From: Phorcus lineatus
Taxonomy: Eukaryota > Mollusca > Gastropoda > Trochida > Trochidae
Assembly: GCA_921293015.1 (NCBI GenBank)
Contig: OV121096.1
Span: 8,993,000-9,056,999 of the forward strand
Direction of reading: 5' to 3'
DNA: 64,000 nt
This document shows positions 11,180 through 23,099 of the stretch, piece by piece. Made by a program: the position numbers and the translations under genes. The notes under the pieces were generated by a model. The model did not search any database. It saw only the letters and a list, made by a program, of their open reading frames with translations, and was not told the origin of the DNA. How positions within the stretch are numbered: the first letter of the stretch is position 1; each line of letters begins with the position of its first letter.

Positions 11180-12195
11180 TGCACGCATGCGCGAAAACAT
11201 CTCCACTTCCGGTGGACTCACTCCACGATCTACAAAGCCGACCAAAGAGTCGATTCAAAAACCAGTCGGTCACATGACGCACGTGCTGTACAAATATCGC
11301 ACTAACCAGCATCTGCATACAACGAAAACAGCCTCAATCTCAGATCACTGGCATACAAGGCTCTCAGTAGATCTTACTCATAATGTATAGAAGAAACTGA
11401 CTCGACCATCGCCCGGTTGACTAAACCTATAGTGCGTGCGCGTTTGCATGTGTGAACTCTTGTATTGGCGTATATGAACGGCATGAATGGTTATCGTAGG
11501 TTCTTGGAGAATTAACTAGCATCGGTAAGAATCGGAGGATCAACCAAAGTGTATAAGGAGACAGTCTTTGAGGACGAGCATAGTGAAGCACGTTTCTCCT
11601 GGAAATCAATTTAAAAGGATGCCAAACACATTATGCTGTGCCCAAATATAGATGATTAGCGAAGGTCCAGTGATTCCTAAGCAGTTTCGGTATTTATGGG
11701 TGATATTTCAATAGTTGTGATCTAGATTCTGTAGACAACGTAGAAATGTTCAGTGTTTTTCAGTGGATTCTGTATAGAGTTGTGACACTACCACACACCG
11801 TAGTCTTTCCTTGCGGACTACTGTGCAACGTTTGGTCATGTGCCTGTAAATATTCGTGATCTCACTCCTGTGTATGGCTCCATGCCTCGACGTTTACGAC
11901 AATCTCACACAGTATTACTTCCACTGAGGAGACACGCAGTGTTCGGATTCGTTGAGGACGGTTATATATATATATTGTGACCAATCAACGCTTACTGCTA
12001 GACTCTTTGCATCGACTCATCGGTCTTATTTCATGAATCCTTGATTTAGTGACTAGATATGGTTAGCATGTTGTGTCTTCACTGGTGCAACAATAGCCAG
12101 TTAATCGTCAAGATTGACTCACTTTAGAGTGTGACAAAGTCGTGTTCTTGACGTGAATACATATTCAGGATTCAGCTGGTCTGACCTGAACTAAG

Positions 12196-12620
12196 TCGGA
12201 AGTGACGTACTGAAAGAACCCGGAAGTGGTGTACATGAAAAGATCCGGAAGTGTTGTACCTGATTTGATCCGGAAGTGATTTACATGATAGAACTCGGGA
12301 AAGTTGTACCTGAAAGGACCCGAAGGTGTTGTACCTTATATGGTCCGGAAGTGATTCACCTGATGGAACCCGGAAATTATGTACCTGAAAAAAACCCGGA
12401 AGTGTTGTTTATGAAAGAATCCGGAAGTGATGTTCATGATAGAATCTGGAAGTGTTGTACTTGACATGATCCCGAGATGATTTGCCTGAAAGGATCCGGA
12501 AGTGGTTTACCTAACGAACCTGAAGAGTAATCTAAAGGTATCGGGAAAGGATTTACTCAAAAGAACCCGGAAGTGACTTACTTGATGTGTCCAAGAGGTT
12601 CCTGAAATAATTTACCCGAT
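12196..12620. repeat. 25-bp minisatellite rich in CCGGAAGTG
   Basis: About 16 degenerate units of 25 bp follow the pattern CCGGAAGTGNTGTACCTGA plus six variable bases. CCGGAAGTG occurs exactly eight times. CCGGAAGT is the ETS-family binding consensus (GGAA core). The array starts about 1 kb past the STAC stop codon and could be in its 3' untranslated region or just beyond. AATAAATAA follows near 12626. Confidence 0.85.
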
Positions 12621-12629
12621 GTTATAAAT

Positions 12630-15230
12630 AAATAATTCTTGAATGGATAATCACTTGAAAATCGTTGTGAATGGAATGTATATTTTAAAATGCAACATCT
12701 TTCACTCTTCAATGCGCGTTGACCGATCAGTTTGACACCTTGTTACTGTGCTTTCAAGTGGAGTACTATTGGACTATGGAGAGTCCTTCGATGTGTGAAA
12801 GTGTGCCCGATTCTCCCACTGATGTTCTTTGGAAGGAATCGATCTCTGTCGAAATTGGTTGTGTTCTCGTTGTATGCCTTTATTTCGTTCTCTAGCAGTT
12901 TGATGTTTGTCTCGTGTTATACAAAGTTTATTTCAGATTTGATTTACATTTGAATGGTTGCAATTTTGCATTTTGATATATGACACTAAGTGTTTTGAAC
13001 TTTTTATCTTGTATGAAGATGTTCATTGTGATGTGACACACTGTTTCAACTCCATGAGCTGTGGGTCAGCAACAGCTTTGTTATTCACGAATCATTTTAT
13101 GTAGGGCGTTGATTATTCGGAGATTTTGATATCTTGAGACTTTCTTACAGGAGGAATTTGATAATCACATACATATACAAAGACATTTGTTATGAAATAC
13201 TTTGATACCTAGGAATTTCCATTGCCAAGGACGTCCATTTCATCAGTCATCACGTGGCTCGAAGGAAATTGAGGACAAGCACATTGATATTTGGGAACAT
13301 TGATCACCGAAGCCTTGCTATCCCAGAATTCAAAGTTACATCAATAGGTGTCTCTAATATCATTTATACATTCTGTTATCAAAAAGTTGTTTTTTTCATG
13401 CAGACTTCGAAATCCAAAACAGTCGCTATATTTTAGGACTTCATCCATTGAGCAAAGGTAAAAAAAGTTTGATACACGTCTAAAGTCCCTGATATTCAAG
13501 GATTTTGATAATCAAAGAATTAACAAGACTGTACTTTGCTTCCGTCTGTACTATCAACCTGATACATATTGTAGAAGTCAAACAAGTAACAAAAGACGTC
13601 CGTGTAAGAAGGGGTCGCTGTATGTCTGTAATGTTAAGTAAAAGTAGACAATCTAAATACTATGTCAATACATTCCAACAGTGGCGGATTCCAAATTAAA
13701 AATCGAAGTGGATCATCCACTGCATTTTTTTTCATTGTAATCAAAACGACCCCCCCTCCCCCTCCCTTTTCATTCGCCACTGAAGAGATCCAGATTCAGT
13801 GATAACCCAAGCAAACTTTTTTTTATCGCATTCAGGTTAGAATTTTACAAGGATATTTTCAAAAACATTGACACCACACTTTTCATTGTTCTTAACGATA
13901 TGATTGTATTGTTTGTTTAAACACGACGTGACCGTACGCACTACATCTGTATCTCAAAACACCATACAGTTAGAAAGAGAGCTTGTCAGTTGTATACTAT
14001 ATGTCGTGGACTGTAAGCACACCATATGTCAAAACATCATACAGTTAGAGAGAAGCTTCAAAGATATACACGTATGTTGTGGTAAACATTGAGGCTGATA
14101 TTGTGTCCTTTCACAAACTACATCAACATATAGCTAGGAAAGTGTATACGTGTCACAGCGCACTTACTAAAGACACGCACAATAAAGGTGGTGTCAGGAT
14201 GAACCTTGTCTCATTCCTGCATCCGGTTAGTATATTTTATTGACATATATGCAATGCTTTCATGAGAGAAGATTGGTGTGTTATTAAACGTAAATACTAC
14301 ATTACAAATCTCGCGAAAGAACAGGCCAGGTTTTATCTGTTGTCTGTTTTGTAAAAATGGTAACTTGATTTCAGCATTAATCGGTTTGCCAAGAAAAAAT
14401 AAATTACTGTTAGTTAATGTGCACATGAATTTCTTGCTCTCATCACGATAAAAGAATTGATACGTTTAGTTATAGGTGTACCGTTGACTTCAAGCTGTCG
14501 TTGTTCTGGAATAGAATGACATAGGTTTCCAACCCAACTTCATTTATGTATCACACCAAAGACAAAAAGAGCTCACCCAACTGAAGTTAATATAATCTTA
14601 TAGTAAACAAGAAGATAAATATAAGATAAGTTTTGATATGTTTTATTCCTGACCAAGTGTGTTTTTTATCTGTGATATCTACTTGTTGCAATCACATACT
14701 CAATAGATTTGTTTGGTCGGCGGGACTAGGGAGCTTATTGGTAGCAGAGAATGGACGCTTGTTAGTGTTGTAAGCTACTGATATCTGGGTAGACTAACAT
14801 TAATGTCTCTTGCAAATGGTATCAAGTATAAGAAGTGATTCGAAGTGTTATATATTTAACCAACTTACTGGACATTTGTAATGCTCATTTATAATGCGTA
14901 GTGTTAATATAACTGGAAATAGCCACTCAAATGTCATAACAAATATTCTGAATTAAATTCTTCCTATCCTCTTCCCCACAGAGGTTGTTCTGACAAATAA
15001 TCAACCTCGTGGTCTTTTTTGAAATTCTCGTTTACGAAATCCTCTGGAGAAAACGATTTGGAAGACCCGAAACTTACCTTTTTATCCAGTAAAAATTGAC
15101 CTTCATTTTCATTAACTTCTTTAATGTAAGAAATGTGTGCATCGCAAAAGAGAAGATCCCGAAGTGTCCCGGAAACGTATGTAACGAATGTATAGTCCAT
15201 CGTCCAAAGTCGCTGATTGTCCGAAACGTT
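12630..15230. other. Noncoding, AT-rich; no gene recognised
   Basis: No conserved domain or plausible spliced frame was seen. A duplicated piece, CAAAACACCATACAGTTAGA and its variant, lies at 13955-14055. A 78-codon minus-strand frame at 14964-15200 has no recognisable motif. It overlaps a dispersed CCCCACAGAGGT motif that also occurs near 26459, 45405 and 46574. Confidence 0.4.
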
Positions 15231-15239
15231 CAGAATAAT

Positions 15240-15590
15240 ACAGATGTTACATTTAGAAGATGAATAATGTTTTTTCCAGGGGGAAAGTTTTAGCAGAGGT
15301 TACATTTTGAACGTACGTGAGATGTCCTCTCACAGGGGAATTATGTAACAAAAGTTACTTGGGAAATATGAGTTGTGTCACCTCTGTAGGGAAATATTTT
15401 AATTGAAGTAACGTAGAAAATATTAGTTACGCAAGCTCTGTAATGGTAAATGTAACAGATGTTACGTGAGAAATATGAGTTGAGAAACATCTTGGGGGGG
15501 GGGGGAGGCGTAGTAGACCTGAGAATTATTAGTTGAGTAGCATCTATCGAAAGAGTATGGAACAAAGATTACGTGGCCAGAGTTAAATCT
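15240..15590. repeat. Degenerate tandem repeat, ~60-bp unit
   Basis: Units built around GTAACAGATGTTACGTGAGAAATATGAGTTG-like segments repeat about five times with heavy divergence. A run of G at 15493-15505 interrupts them. No coding content is supported. Confidence 0.65.
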
Positions 15591-15599
15591 GAGGTGAGC

Positions 15600-18360
15600 G
15601 AATAAATGGTATTTAGTGTTTTTAATTTTGTAGCTCAATCTTAACGTTTCCAGCCATGATAATAGATGACACCTTTTGGATTATCTGAACAGTATGAGTT
15701 GAGATCTATCGTTTTTATGCTTGGGCAGAGTTAATCGTATATTTGATAAAGATAAGCACAAAAAGAATGTTTTAAACTTACTCTCTTTGATAGGAATCGT
15801 GTTTCTTTGTCGTAAATATACCACCACGAACGTGTAACCAATAGTTACTGGAATAAACATAATTATACTAGGTTTTGTTAATAGAAAGCCACTTCAAAGT
15901 GAGACCTTTGGCAGTGTGAGAGTTGTAATTTTAGATTGTCTTTGTTTAAGGTGTGAAACATTTCATTCATAACCATTTGGTCTGCTAATATTCTAACGCT
16001 CTCCCGTTACCGAAAAGTCAAATTTTCGAAGAAATGAGCCATCAGCTATGAATCAATCATATTTATGCATTCACTCGATAAGACGATCTTCAAATAAGTT
16101 GAATATATTTTCGACAAATTAATTTCAGCATAAACAGTTCCTGCCAGTGCTAAGTTTATTGCGTATCTCTAAGAGAAGGGTAGTTAAGGAGATGGATGAT
16201 TTGTTTTGAGGTATGGAAACTTTTTTTATTGAGTTGCATGTTACGTTCTCAGAGAAGATTTCACTTCATCAAGGAATTGTTAGAATAGTTACAATTCAGG
16301 GCAAAGCATGAGAGATTATTAATTATATGGTGCACTATATACAAGTATGGTGAGCTTTGTTTGACTATGGCCGTAAGAATTTAGATATGCTATCATATCA
16401 CAGGCTCAAAATTTCGCTCTCCGTGTTTTTCATGTTATTTTAAAGCTATTTTGCATTTGTACATGTCAATATAGTACTTATGATTATATCAATACAAGAC
16501 ATCTCACGTCATCATCAAGTGTCAAAAACAAATGACAATCAATACTTTTTAAACAAAATCCTCATATGATTTATAATTCGAATACCATTCCATGTCTGTG
16601 CGGTTTGAAAGGATGGGGAAAATAGAAAAATAAAGTTTGCGTTTTAATACTTTCTTCCAGATGTGTCTATAAATTCACAAAGTGATGAAAGAATTATCTT
16701 TGTGAGAAACCTTCTGGACTTAAAATTATCACTAGGATTTTCTGTGACAAAGAACGTTTAAATGAAACCAATGCGGATAACAGGGACACCGACGTTTCAA
16801 TGTTAAATTCAAGGGGTTGTACTGAAATCTTAGAACACAGTCATTAATCAGAGTTTGTGTTAAATTGTTATCATTATTATTGTTTAAGTAACAGGTTTGT
16901 TTATTTTATATTTGTTGATGATTTTGATAGTGTTTATGCTTGTTAAAAGATTGTGCGAAGCTGAAAAATATACATAACTATATAAATGTTCAACACCATG
17001 TAATCTTGCCGAATTATTTTAAGTTATACTCTGATTTTGTGTATTTTGTTTCCAACACTTGAATGTGAGTTGTTTTGTAATATTTTAAAACAACATTCTC
17101 TAAATTCTCATAGCAAAACTACTCTTATTTATCCTGTTATACAACGCATAACATTCCTATGTTTATTCACAATGCAAATCGCTTACCGATTTAACATGTC
17201 ATGAAAATGTGATGTTTTAGTAAGTTTGCACTCATATTTATCATTTAATGGTATTTTCAAATACAGATTACTACTCTAGATTAAATCTGCATTATCACAT
17301 TAGTCGAACAACTGTTCGTTTGATATGACATTTTCTAGATAGGCTAAATACATCTGTCTCGCTTCTATCCACAGATACCTTCACGGATGGTAATGTCTGT
17401 TTCAGAGTTACCTCCCTTACTTCATCTATCTTATAACTGTTCGGAAAAAAAGATTACTTTACCAATCTCGCCAGTTTATTTAAGTATTTTTAAGGAAAGC
17501 GTTTAAAATATTCATCTAAATAAGCAAGTCCAAAACTTTTCTGTTATTTATTCTAAAGATTATACTTGTAATCTTTGTAACGTAATGCAGTACAAATATG
17601 AACTCTTTTTAATGAGAGTGACAATTGTTGAATCGAATTTGAAAATACCAAGTTGTAACAGAATGAATTCTGAGGCACAAAGCTGTGAGAAGAATCAAGA
17701 CAGAGTACTTGGCGAATCTTCTAGACTTGACAATGGTCTTACTTTACGGTTGAATTAAAATGATAATCGTTATACTTCAATTCATATAATTCACAAGTAA
17801 AAACAATTTTGAAATATGGCCAATCCAGTTGTTTTTGCTCATGTTTATTTTTGCCATTGAAATTGTCTTATCTCCACGTTATAACTGTCAAGCTTTATTG
17901 AGTGTAACGTGGGCGACCTTTCCTGCCTGAAGCATGGAGAGATGTAAGGTTTGGTTGGTCACGTGATGTTCACGTGATAGCATGCGGTCCTCGTCCCGAC
18001 GACCATCGCAACTACAGTACAGTTCGCACTGTGATCGAGTTGTATTTGTTATAATAAATGTTACATAAAACATACTTTATGACTTTTTTTACAACATTGA
18101 TGAAGAGCCCTGCTCGTAATTGTTAAGAGAAATATGCTCTTGAATTATTAGTTACTATTAGTTATAGATTTGAATGAACCATTGAATTCTGAACAGAAAT
18201 TGTTTTGACTCTCAGTGACCATGCGTTCAGAGCAATAAAAGCGTCCTTCAAATGTGAAAATGAAAAATGGTTTACTCACAAGTATTACACGTACACATCG
18301 TTACATTACATCTCCAGAAATTTGGAATTCAGAAACACTATTTGCTCATTTTACTATAAA
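15600..18360. other. Intergenic AT-rich DNA
   Basis: Nothing recognisable was found on either strand apart from short AT-rich low-complexity runs. It separates the plus-strand STAC gene from the minus-strand PLA2-like gene, whose last coding base is at 19443. Confidence 0.4.
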
Positions 18361-18368
18361 AACATGCA

Positions 18369-18475
18369 TTAATACACTAGTGCACACGAATGTTACATAT
18401 TTACAACGAATGCACGGATAATGCATATGTCTCGATATTATTCACGATCCGCACTCCGGTATCAATGATGCGTCA
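18369..18475. mobile_element. Fragment of the CACTAGTGCACAC TTAA-type MITE
   Basis: TTAA followed by TACACTAGTGCACACGAA and then TCTCGATATTATTCACGATC matches the left ~110 bases of the elements at 37605 and 43783. I could not find the right terminus, so this is a truncated or strongly diverged copy. Confidence 0.7.
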
Positions 18476-19442
18476 AAATCAAATAAAAAACGGTCCATTT
18501 TGTCGAATAAATATCTATTAACTAATATCAATATTTGATAATTTATAACCTGAATGCCGAAAATTCTGTTGGTTAAAAAATATTACAAAATAGTCATTTC
18601 AGGAATTTGTGTTTTTGAGCAGATTTGATATCGAGAGAACCTTATACTGGTCAGTTATCATATATGTTTTTACCTAAAGGTGTTCGTTTCTAAATACCTT
18701 TAAACCCAACCTTAAATTAAGCCTAAATTATGGCACCAATATGTTTTTAAAACTCTGTTTCATATATGGACACGTTTCTTTTGCAACTAAAGAGATATAG
18801 AAAATCTGTTAATCATACTTCTCAGGACCAATAATTGGTTAAAGTCGACGTGTGTTCCATGAATATCGATTGACTTTCGTTGAACCTGCTTATGATACAT
18901 GGGGAAATTGACCAGATATTGTTAGGGGAAACCTCCTTTTGTGTTTAATCATGCCAGTCAAATTAAAAGATTAATAATGAAAATGTGTTTTATCAAGTTT
19001 TGATAATACATTCACAGCACATATGGACGAACGGATTTTGTATTTCGAAGTTTTAAAATATGACGATCAAACTGTTCCTTTTATAGCAAAATACAAAAGT
19101 CCTTTTTCGCTTGTATCCATGGGAAAACACATACATGAAGTCCTTTCTCAAAAAGATTTAACATCTAGTTCATCATATTTCAAGGTTAAAAAAATTGCAC
19201 GGCACATGTTAGAATGTTATGGGTTTGTCAGTCCAAAGTCCAGACTAAGAAAATAAGACAGAAAAGAAAATTGAAGAGAAGGGAATAAATATAATCCTAA
19301 TCACACCTGATTTCGTTTGGGCATTAGCTAAGGCGAAGATCAAATACCATTTTGCATAAGGACATTACTTCCTCACGATTTCGGTTTTGCTATTTATCCT
19401 GCATCGTATTAAACTTTTCCACAACATCGACTTAAAATGTGT

Positions 19443-19729
19443 CTACGTGGAAGCCTTTTTTTCACGATATTTTCCTGACGAAACAAATTTCCCTTTCTTT
19501 CCTATCGTCCAGTCCTTACATTGGGTATGCCATGCATTATGTCTTGTGCATTTCTTAGAGTGCTCCAGCTTGAGGCACTTGACATTCAGAATATCGAAAT
19601 AGATGTGCCCCACGTCGTCAGCGATCTCGTTGTCCACCTGGTGCAAACATTGCTTGAACTTCTGGGTGCAGTCACAGCCATACACGTCCCAAGCGTAGTA
19701 GTTGAATATGTCGTAGCTTAATACAGATG
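19443..19729 (-). CDS. PLA2-like exon 4: CDC helix and C-terminus
   Basis: A strong acceptor, CTTCTCTTCTCCAG, is followed by ASVLSYDIFNYYAWDVYG, CDCTQKFKQCL and VGHIYFDILNVKCLKLEH, the second and third conserved helices of group III PLA2. A short basic C-terminal tail ends in TAG at 19443-19445. Confidence 0.92.
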
Positions 19730-22700
19730 CTGGAGAAGAGAAGTGCATTAGAATGGGACATTGTTATGATGTTTTGATGATGATAATGGTTAAAGAGCCA
19801 CTCCGTGATTTTCATAACATATTATTTACCTTTGATACGAACTTAAATGTCATATTTGGTGATATAAAATCAAAACATCTTAACTTTTCATGTCCAAAAG
19901 ACATGTATATGACAAATACTGGTTTTCCATGAAAATCCAAAAAACAACATTTTACATTGCACAGAGTTGTAGATATCACGTCCAATATACATGGATATTA
20001 GTTATATAACCTTACAAACACTATCAACTCCTAACTGCCCTCCTGGCTGTTTTATATAAGTCTTCAAAATTACGTTTGACTGTTAGACGCGCGCGACTGT
20101 CCGGTTTTCGATCATAATTGCGATGTTCTACCTTCATATTGTAACTATAAAAAACCAATAAGCTTTAAAATGTGTCTTTTTAGTAACAGTAGATTCATCC
20201 TGATCAAATGACACCATTGATTAAGTTTGGCATATATGACTCCAACAACTCACGGAGTGGCTCTTTAAGGTAAGGATGAGAATGATTATTGCGATGATGA
20301 TTAGGAGGTGTTGAGTGAGGACCTGGATGATGATGGGGTAATAAGAAGGAAGAGTACAAGAAAGACAACGATGACACAGAAAAGTATGATATCGATGATG
20401 CTGTTTATGATGATGAGGATGATGATAATGAGCTTGATGATGAAGCTGACGATGACGACGATGATGGTGAAGTTGATGATGATGTTGATGACGACGGGGA
20501 GGAGAGATGGAGGTGGATAAAGTTAATGATGATGATGACGATGACGACGACGACGATGATGACGACGACGATGACGATGTCCATGATGATGACAGCAATG
20601 ATGACAAGGCGGAGGAAAAGAGTGAGAAAATGATGATGAATTTGATGAAGAAAGTGGTGATGATGTCATTTCAAGAAGACCTACCTTGAATGCTGGTTTT
20701 ACAGTTGTGTAGTGCTTTACAACACTTGTTTGGTGCTGTTCCTTGTTTCATCACCTTTGACTTCTTTCCAGGAAGCGGTTTCGTTGTCATACAATATTCT
20801 GTTCCTGAAACAAAAAACAATTTGGAGAGACTTCATCCTGAAATAGAACAGTCTGGTAGGACTTGTGTATGTCATCGCTGTATGCATATGTTAAGAGATC
20901 TTGTGAAACATTTATTCATTCAAAGAACCTGTTTAACATCATAAGTATGCAAAACGTTTCCGAGGATCATAAACACGTTAGTACTGAAACAGACAGACAA
21001 GATTGTCATTTACCTGATGAGAGTTCTATTTAATTTCATAAGCCCTTTCATTGTTTCACGTCATTTATCTAGCTACTTTGATGGACGTCACTTGCGAAGC
21101 TAGTCTTACGTCACCTTTAAAATCCTACTAATTATGAAAGTCATTTTATCTGCTACTGTGGGCATCTACATTTTAAGTCACCGATCCAGGTTGAGAGTCA
21201 AATATGAATTTACACTGGACGTCACTTACGCATTTTATATTTGAACGTCACTTACACTGCTTCATTGAACGTCACCTACGAGCTAACTTACGCAATGAAT
21301 TACGTCATCTTCCCGGCTCTTGAGGACGTCACTTTCCCATTTACTTATCCCGGTTCACCGTGAAGCTCAGATTTGCTCACCAAAGACGCTTCTTACCCTT
21401 CAATATTTGCATGCCCTGGCTAGCCTCTGTGATACCTGTTCAGCTTTGAGGTTACCTGCCTAGGTAACCTGTAGGTTACATATATATCCGGCTGGTCACT
21501 CCGTTCTCTTACCCGGGTATCCCATGTGAAACTCGATCCGTTTCTTCATCTGTTGCACCTTCTCCGACTTGTCCGTGTCCTTCACTCGCATCTTGGTCGG
21601 CAAGGAAGATATAATAGTTTGATGTTAAGTGTGTCAATCGTGCAATGTGTCAGTTATGATCTTAAATCACCTCAACATATCCGCGTCCCATCGAAAATAT
21701 ACAGATGGTAGATGCAATGTTTATTTCTGATAGGAAATATCAAATCGGATATAAATGCCTTGCAATTGAAACAAAATCTTATCGAAGTTACAGTAAAAGC
21801 TCATTTTAGCAACATACATTCTATTGTTCTGATACAGTTCTGATAGAGGACAGATTCATTACAATGGGTTTTTTCTGGTACGAAATATCAATTTGGATAT
21901 CATGAATTTTTTACCTAAATTCACTTTTGAAAAAACCCCAACATTTATCTCCTCACCATTTTTCTGAGGTAGCGTCTGCACTGTCTGGCAATCATTCTGA
22001 CGTCATAGACTTCATAATAAGCAGATTTTGGCCGCCCGCTTACTGCCTGGAGGGGAGGTAACAATCATAGAACCAAAAAAAGTCTATGATGAAGAACATA
22101 GTAAAGACGGTGTATTTCGAAATGGTGAGTTTGGCTAAAGACGAGGGTATCAAATCCATGATGTGAGATTTGCATTATAAATCGAATTGTTGAGATGACA
22201 ACGAAGATTAGGATGATGATGATTGTGATGATAATAATAATGGTGATGATGAGGATGATGATGATGATGATGATGTTGATGATGATGATGATGTTGATGT
22301 TGATGATGATGATGATGATGATGGTCGTGATGATCTTTGAAAACCAAGAAATGTGGAGCAGACACGTGGGCTTGCCGCAGGTATTTTATGGGCGCTTCAG
22401 TGCTATTGAAGTGTATTTCTTCCTGAATTTATGAGACTTTAGATTATTTCAGACTTTTATTTACAAACTAAAACTAAACTTGTTGTGTTCATAGACAGTA
22501 ATACAGTAATTTCCGGTTTCAGAAATTTACAAATTGAGTCTAAATTCATTCAGATAATGGTTAAAAACGAGGATTTACATTCAATTCTTACATTTTACAC
22601 TTTAGCATTCAAGGTAATTAGGTATTTAGACTTTTCACATAAATATTAGTCTGAACCGTAATCAAGATCAAACTGGAGACCTTTTTAGCTTAATAGTAAT

Positions 22701-23084
22701 TTTTAAAATATATTTTAAAGAAATACAAAAGTCATGAAGATTCATTGATTATATATATAAAATGATTTACCTTAAATTTTGCGTTCGATTCGAAACAAAA
22801 AAAATATATTAATTTCACTATGACATTCTATTAGATACCTCGTCAAACACAGCCACCGTCCCGTTCAGACTCCCGACGTCACAGTCAATGAGGTCGCCAT
22901 CGGAGGTGAACATACCGAATACCGCGTCTTTTCCGTCACCGTAGTACCGGATTGTCCCCTCCCCTTCATCATACGTCAGGATCAGGTTCCTCTGGGGTCG
23001 GGCGTCCGAGAGGGGGGTCAGGGAGACAAGCCCCAGGGTGAGGGGGAGGACAAGAGGCCACATGATGCTTGACCACCTTGACAT
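19443..23084 (-). CDS. Secreted group III phospholipase A2-like protein, probably catalytically inactive
   Basis: Four exons (22839-23084, 21513-21591, 20685-20804, 19443-19729) splice in phase to 243 codons plus TAG. A hydrophobic signal peptide (about residues 8-28, ending near LSDARP) marks a secreted protein. An acidic N-terminal segment precedes a group III PLA2-like core. The core has MGYPGTEYC (about 105-113), NKCCKALHNC (134-143), CDCTQKFKQCL (from 167) and the YFDILNVKCLKLEH segment. In active members the WCGxG calcium loop and CCxxHDxC active site lie at these places. Here the loop reads YCMTT, while the His and Asp positions read Leu140 and His141. The CDC Asp (168) is kept. Cysteine spacing says PLA2 fold; the substitutions argue against normal hydrolysis. 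Its role (binding protein, inhibitor or divergent enzyme) is unknown. Introns hold GAT repeats and a MITE. Confidence 0.88.
19794..20264. mobile_element. 471-bp TTAA-type MITE in a PLA2-like intron
   Basis: The ends AGAGCCACTCCGTGA (left) and its exact reverse complement (right) are flanked by TTAA at 19790-19793 and 20265-20268. TTAA duplication is the piggyBac signature. The interior is noncoding. It lies in the third intron of the PLA2-like gene. Confidence 0.9.
20402..20660. repeat. GAT/GAC trinucleotide-rich microsatellite
   Basis: This is an imperfect GATGAT/GACGAC tract in the third intron of the PLA2-like gene, close to exon 3. Open frames through it (poly-Asp, poly-Met, poly-Ser) are composition artefacts. 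Confidence 0.93.
20685..20804 (-). CDS. PLA2-like exon 3: degenerate calcium loop and active site
   Basis: The acceptor is GTTTCAG and the donor is CAAG|GTAGGT; 2 + 117 + 1 bases fit both neighbours. It encodes TEYCMTTKPLPGKK and NKCCKALHNC. The family active-site spacing CCxxHDxC is kept in length, but the His and Asp positions are Leu and His; the loop glycines are Met and Thr. A dense plus-strand GAT repeat begins within the intron just downstream of this exon. Confidence 0.9.
21513..21591 (-). CDS. PLA2-like exon 2: approach to the calcium loop
   Basis: The acceptor is CCGACCAAG and the donor is G|GTAAGA (perfect GTAAGA). Its 26 codons start phase 0 and leave one base. It encodes MRVKDTDKSEKVQQMKKR, then EFHMGYPG, the segment that in the family leads into the calcium-binding loop. 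Confidence 0.85.
22195..22325. repeat. GAT trinucleotide microsatellite
   Basis: GATGATGAT with GTT and AAT interruptions lies in the first intron of the PLA2-like gene, between exons 22839-23084 and 21513-21591. No coding role is supported. Confidence 0.93.
22839..23084 (-). CDS. PLA2-like exon 1: signal peptide and N-terminal region
   Basis: ATG at 23084 begins 82 codons that end phase 0 at GAG|GTATCT. MSRWSSIMWPLVLPLTLG is a signal peptide; the following NLILTYDEGEGTIRYYG and CDVGSLNGTVAVFDE resemble the pro-segment found before the catalytic core in group III PLA2s. The local GC content is clearly higher than in the flanks. A second Met at codon 8 could also serve as start and leaves a good signal peptide. 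Confidence 0.85.
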
Positions 23085-23099
23085 AAACCGATCTGGATG

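Noticed and set aside
14964..15200. Minus-strand 78-residue frame MDYTFVTYVSGTLRD
   Set aside because: No motif, and its C-terminal part overlaps a dispersed repeat motif.
19023..19256. 77-residue plus-strand frame MDERILYFEVLKYDDQ
   Set aside because: Protein-like composition but no recognised family, no splice context, and it lies directly downstream of a minus-strand gene. Left unassigned.
20221..20689. Poly-Asp, poly-Ser and poly-Met open frames
   Set aside because: Trinucleotide GAT/GAC repeat in an intron; no flanking coding signal.
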